Source of the DNA: an uncultured Ruminococcus sp.
GTDB taxonomy: Bacteria > Bacillota > Clostridia > Oscillospirales > Ruminococcaceae
NCBI GenBank assembly: GCA_937907215.1
Contig: CALESG010000073.1
Location: 1 to 6,518 of the forward strand
Direction of reading: 5' to 3'
DNA: 6,518 bases
This document shows, piece after piece, positions 6,436 to 6,518 of the stretch (within the stretch, counting starts at the first letter, position 1; each line of letters opens with the position of its first letter). Below the pieces are notes generated by a model. It worked only from the letters and a program-made list of their open reading frames with translations, was not told where the DNA came from and made no database searches. The position numbers and the translations under genes are program-made.

Positions 6436-6460
6436 CTTTTTCTGGACATAGTGTTATAAT
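6432..6460 (+). promoter_or_regulatory. Strong sigma-A promoter with extended -10, pointing out of the window
   Basis: TTGACT (6432-6437) and TATAAT (6455-6460) are separated by exactly 17 bases, and TGT just before the -10 gives the extended TGnTATAAT form. The -35 overlaps the TGA stop of the fibre gene (6433-6435). Transcription would begin near 6467 and run off the right edge. The remaining bases (6461-6518) hold no gene start with a usable frame: the ATG at 6506 meets a stop after two codons. Confidence 0.8.
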
Positions 6461-6518
6461 GAACTAAGAACTTGTACCAATAAGCTAAAAACGTTTTAAC
6501 AGAGTATGCAGATGTGAA

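Noticed and set aside
6446..6466. Operator-like dyad around the right-edge -10 element
   Set aside because: Comparing the segment with its reverse complement gives only three outer pairs, which is too weak to support a binding site.
6506..6517. ATG downstream of the right-edge promoter as a gene start
   Set aside because: The frame reads ATG CAG ATG TGA and ends at once; the gene served by the promoter must begin beyond the window.

Overview
The window is a late structural (tail tip/baseplate) block of a siphovirus or, more likely, a prophage of a low-to-moderate GC Gram-positive bacterium. A gut or rumen Clostridia host, Ruminococcus-like, is the best guess. The reasons are the AGGGG-type ribosome binding sites, the consensus sigma-A promoters, the order of the tail genes, and a BspA-type leucine-rich repeat domain of the kind common on surface proteins of these bacteria. 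The host assignment is inference. No rRNA, tRNA, CRISPR array, IS element, integrase or attachment site is visible.

Layout from left to right. (1) The last 84 codons of a tape measure protein gene run in from the left edge (2-256, +). (2) A divergent gene on the minus strand (295-1233) encodes an AbiH-family abortive-infection protein. It is AT-rich, has its own promoter (1337-1366) and ribosome binding site, and sits exactly where a tape measure gene is normally followed by the distal tail gene. (3) From 1379 to 6435 four plus-strand genes follow with almost no gaps: distal tail protein (Dit), a Gp37-like/Tal-type tail tip protein, a baseplate protein ending in BspA-like leucine-rich repeats, and a long fibre-like protein. 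The fibre-like protein carries a BppU-like N-terminus, short collagen-like stretches, three HxH repeats, a coiled coil and an unrecognised C-terminal domain. (4) A near-consensus promoter (6432-6460) overlaps the stop codon of the last tail gene and points out of the window.

The four tail genes should build the tail tip in order: Dit forms the ring at the end of the tail tube, the Gp37-like protein closes or extends the hub, and the last two proteins carry the host-recognition surfaces. The AbiH gene is a typical 'moron': an independently transcribed cargo gene in a structural operon, plausibly expressed in the lysogen to protect it from other phages.

The points most worth follow-up are the inverted AbiH cargo gene and its SIR2-like motif order, the grafting of a bacterial BspA-type repeat domain onto a phage baseplate protein, and the strong promoter at the right edge that must drive something just outside the window. 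None of this amounts to a clearly new system; the families are largely recognisable.
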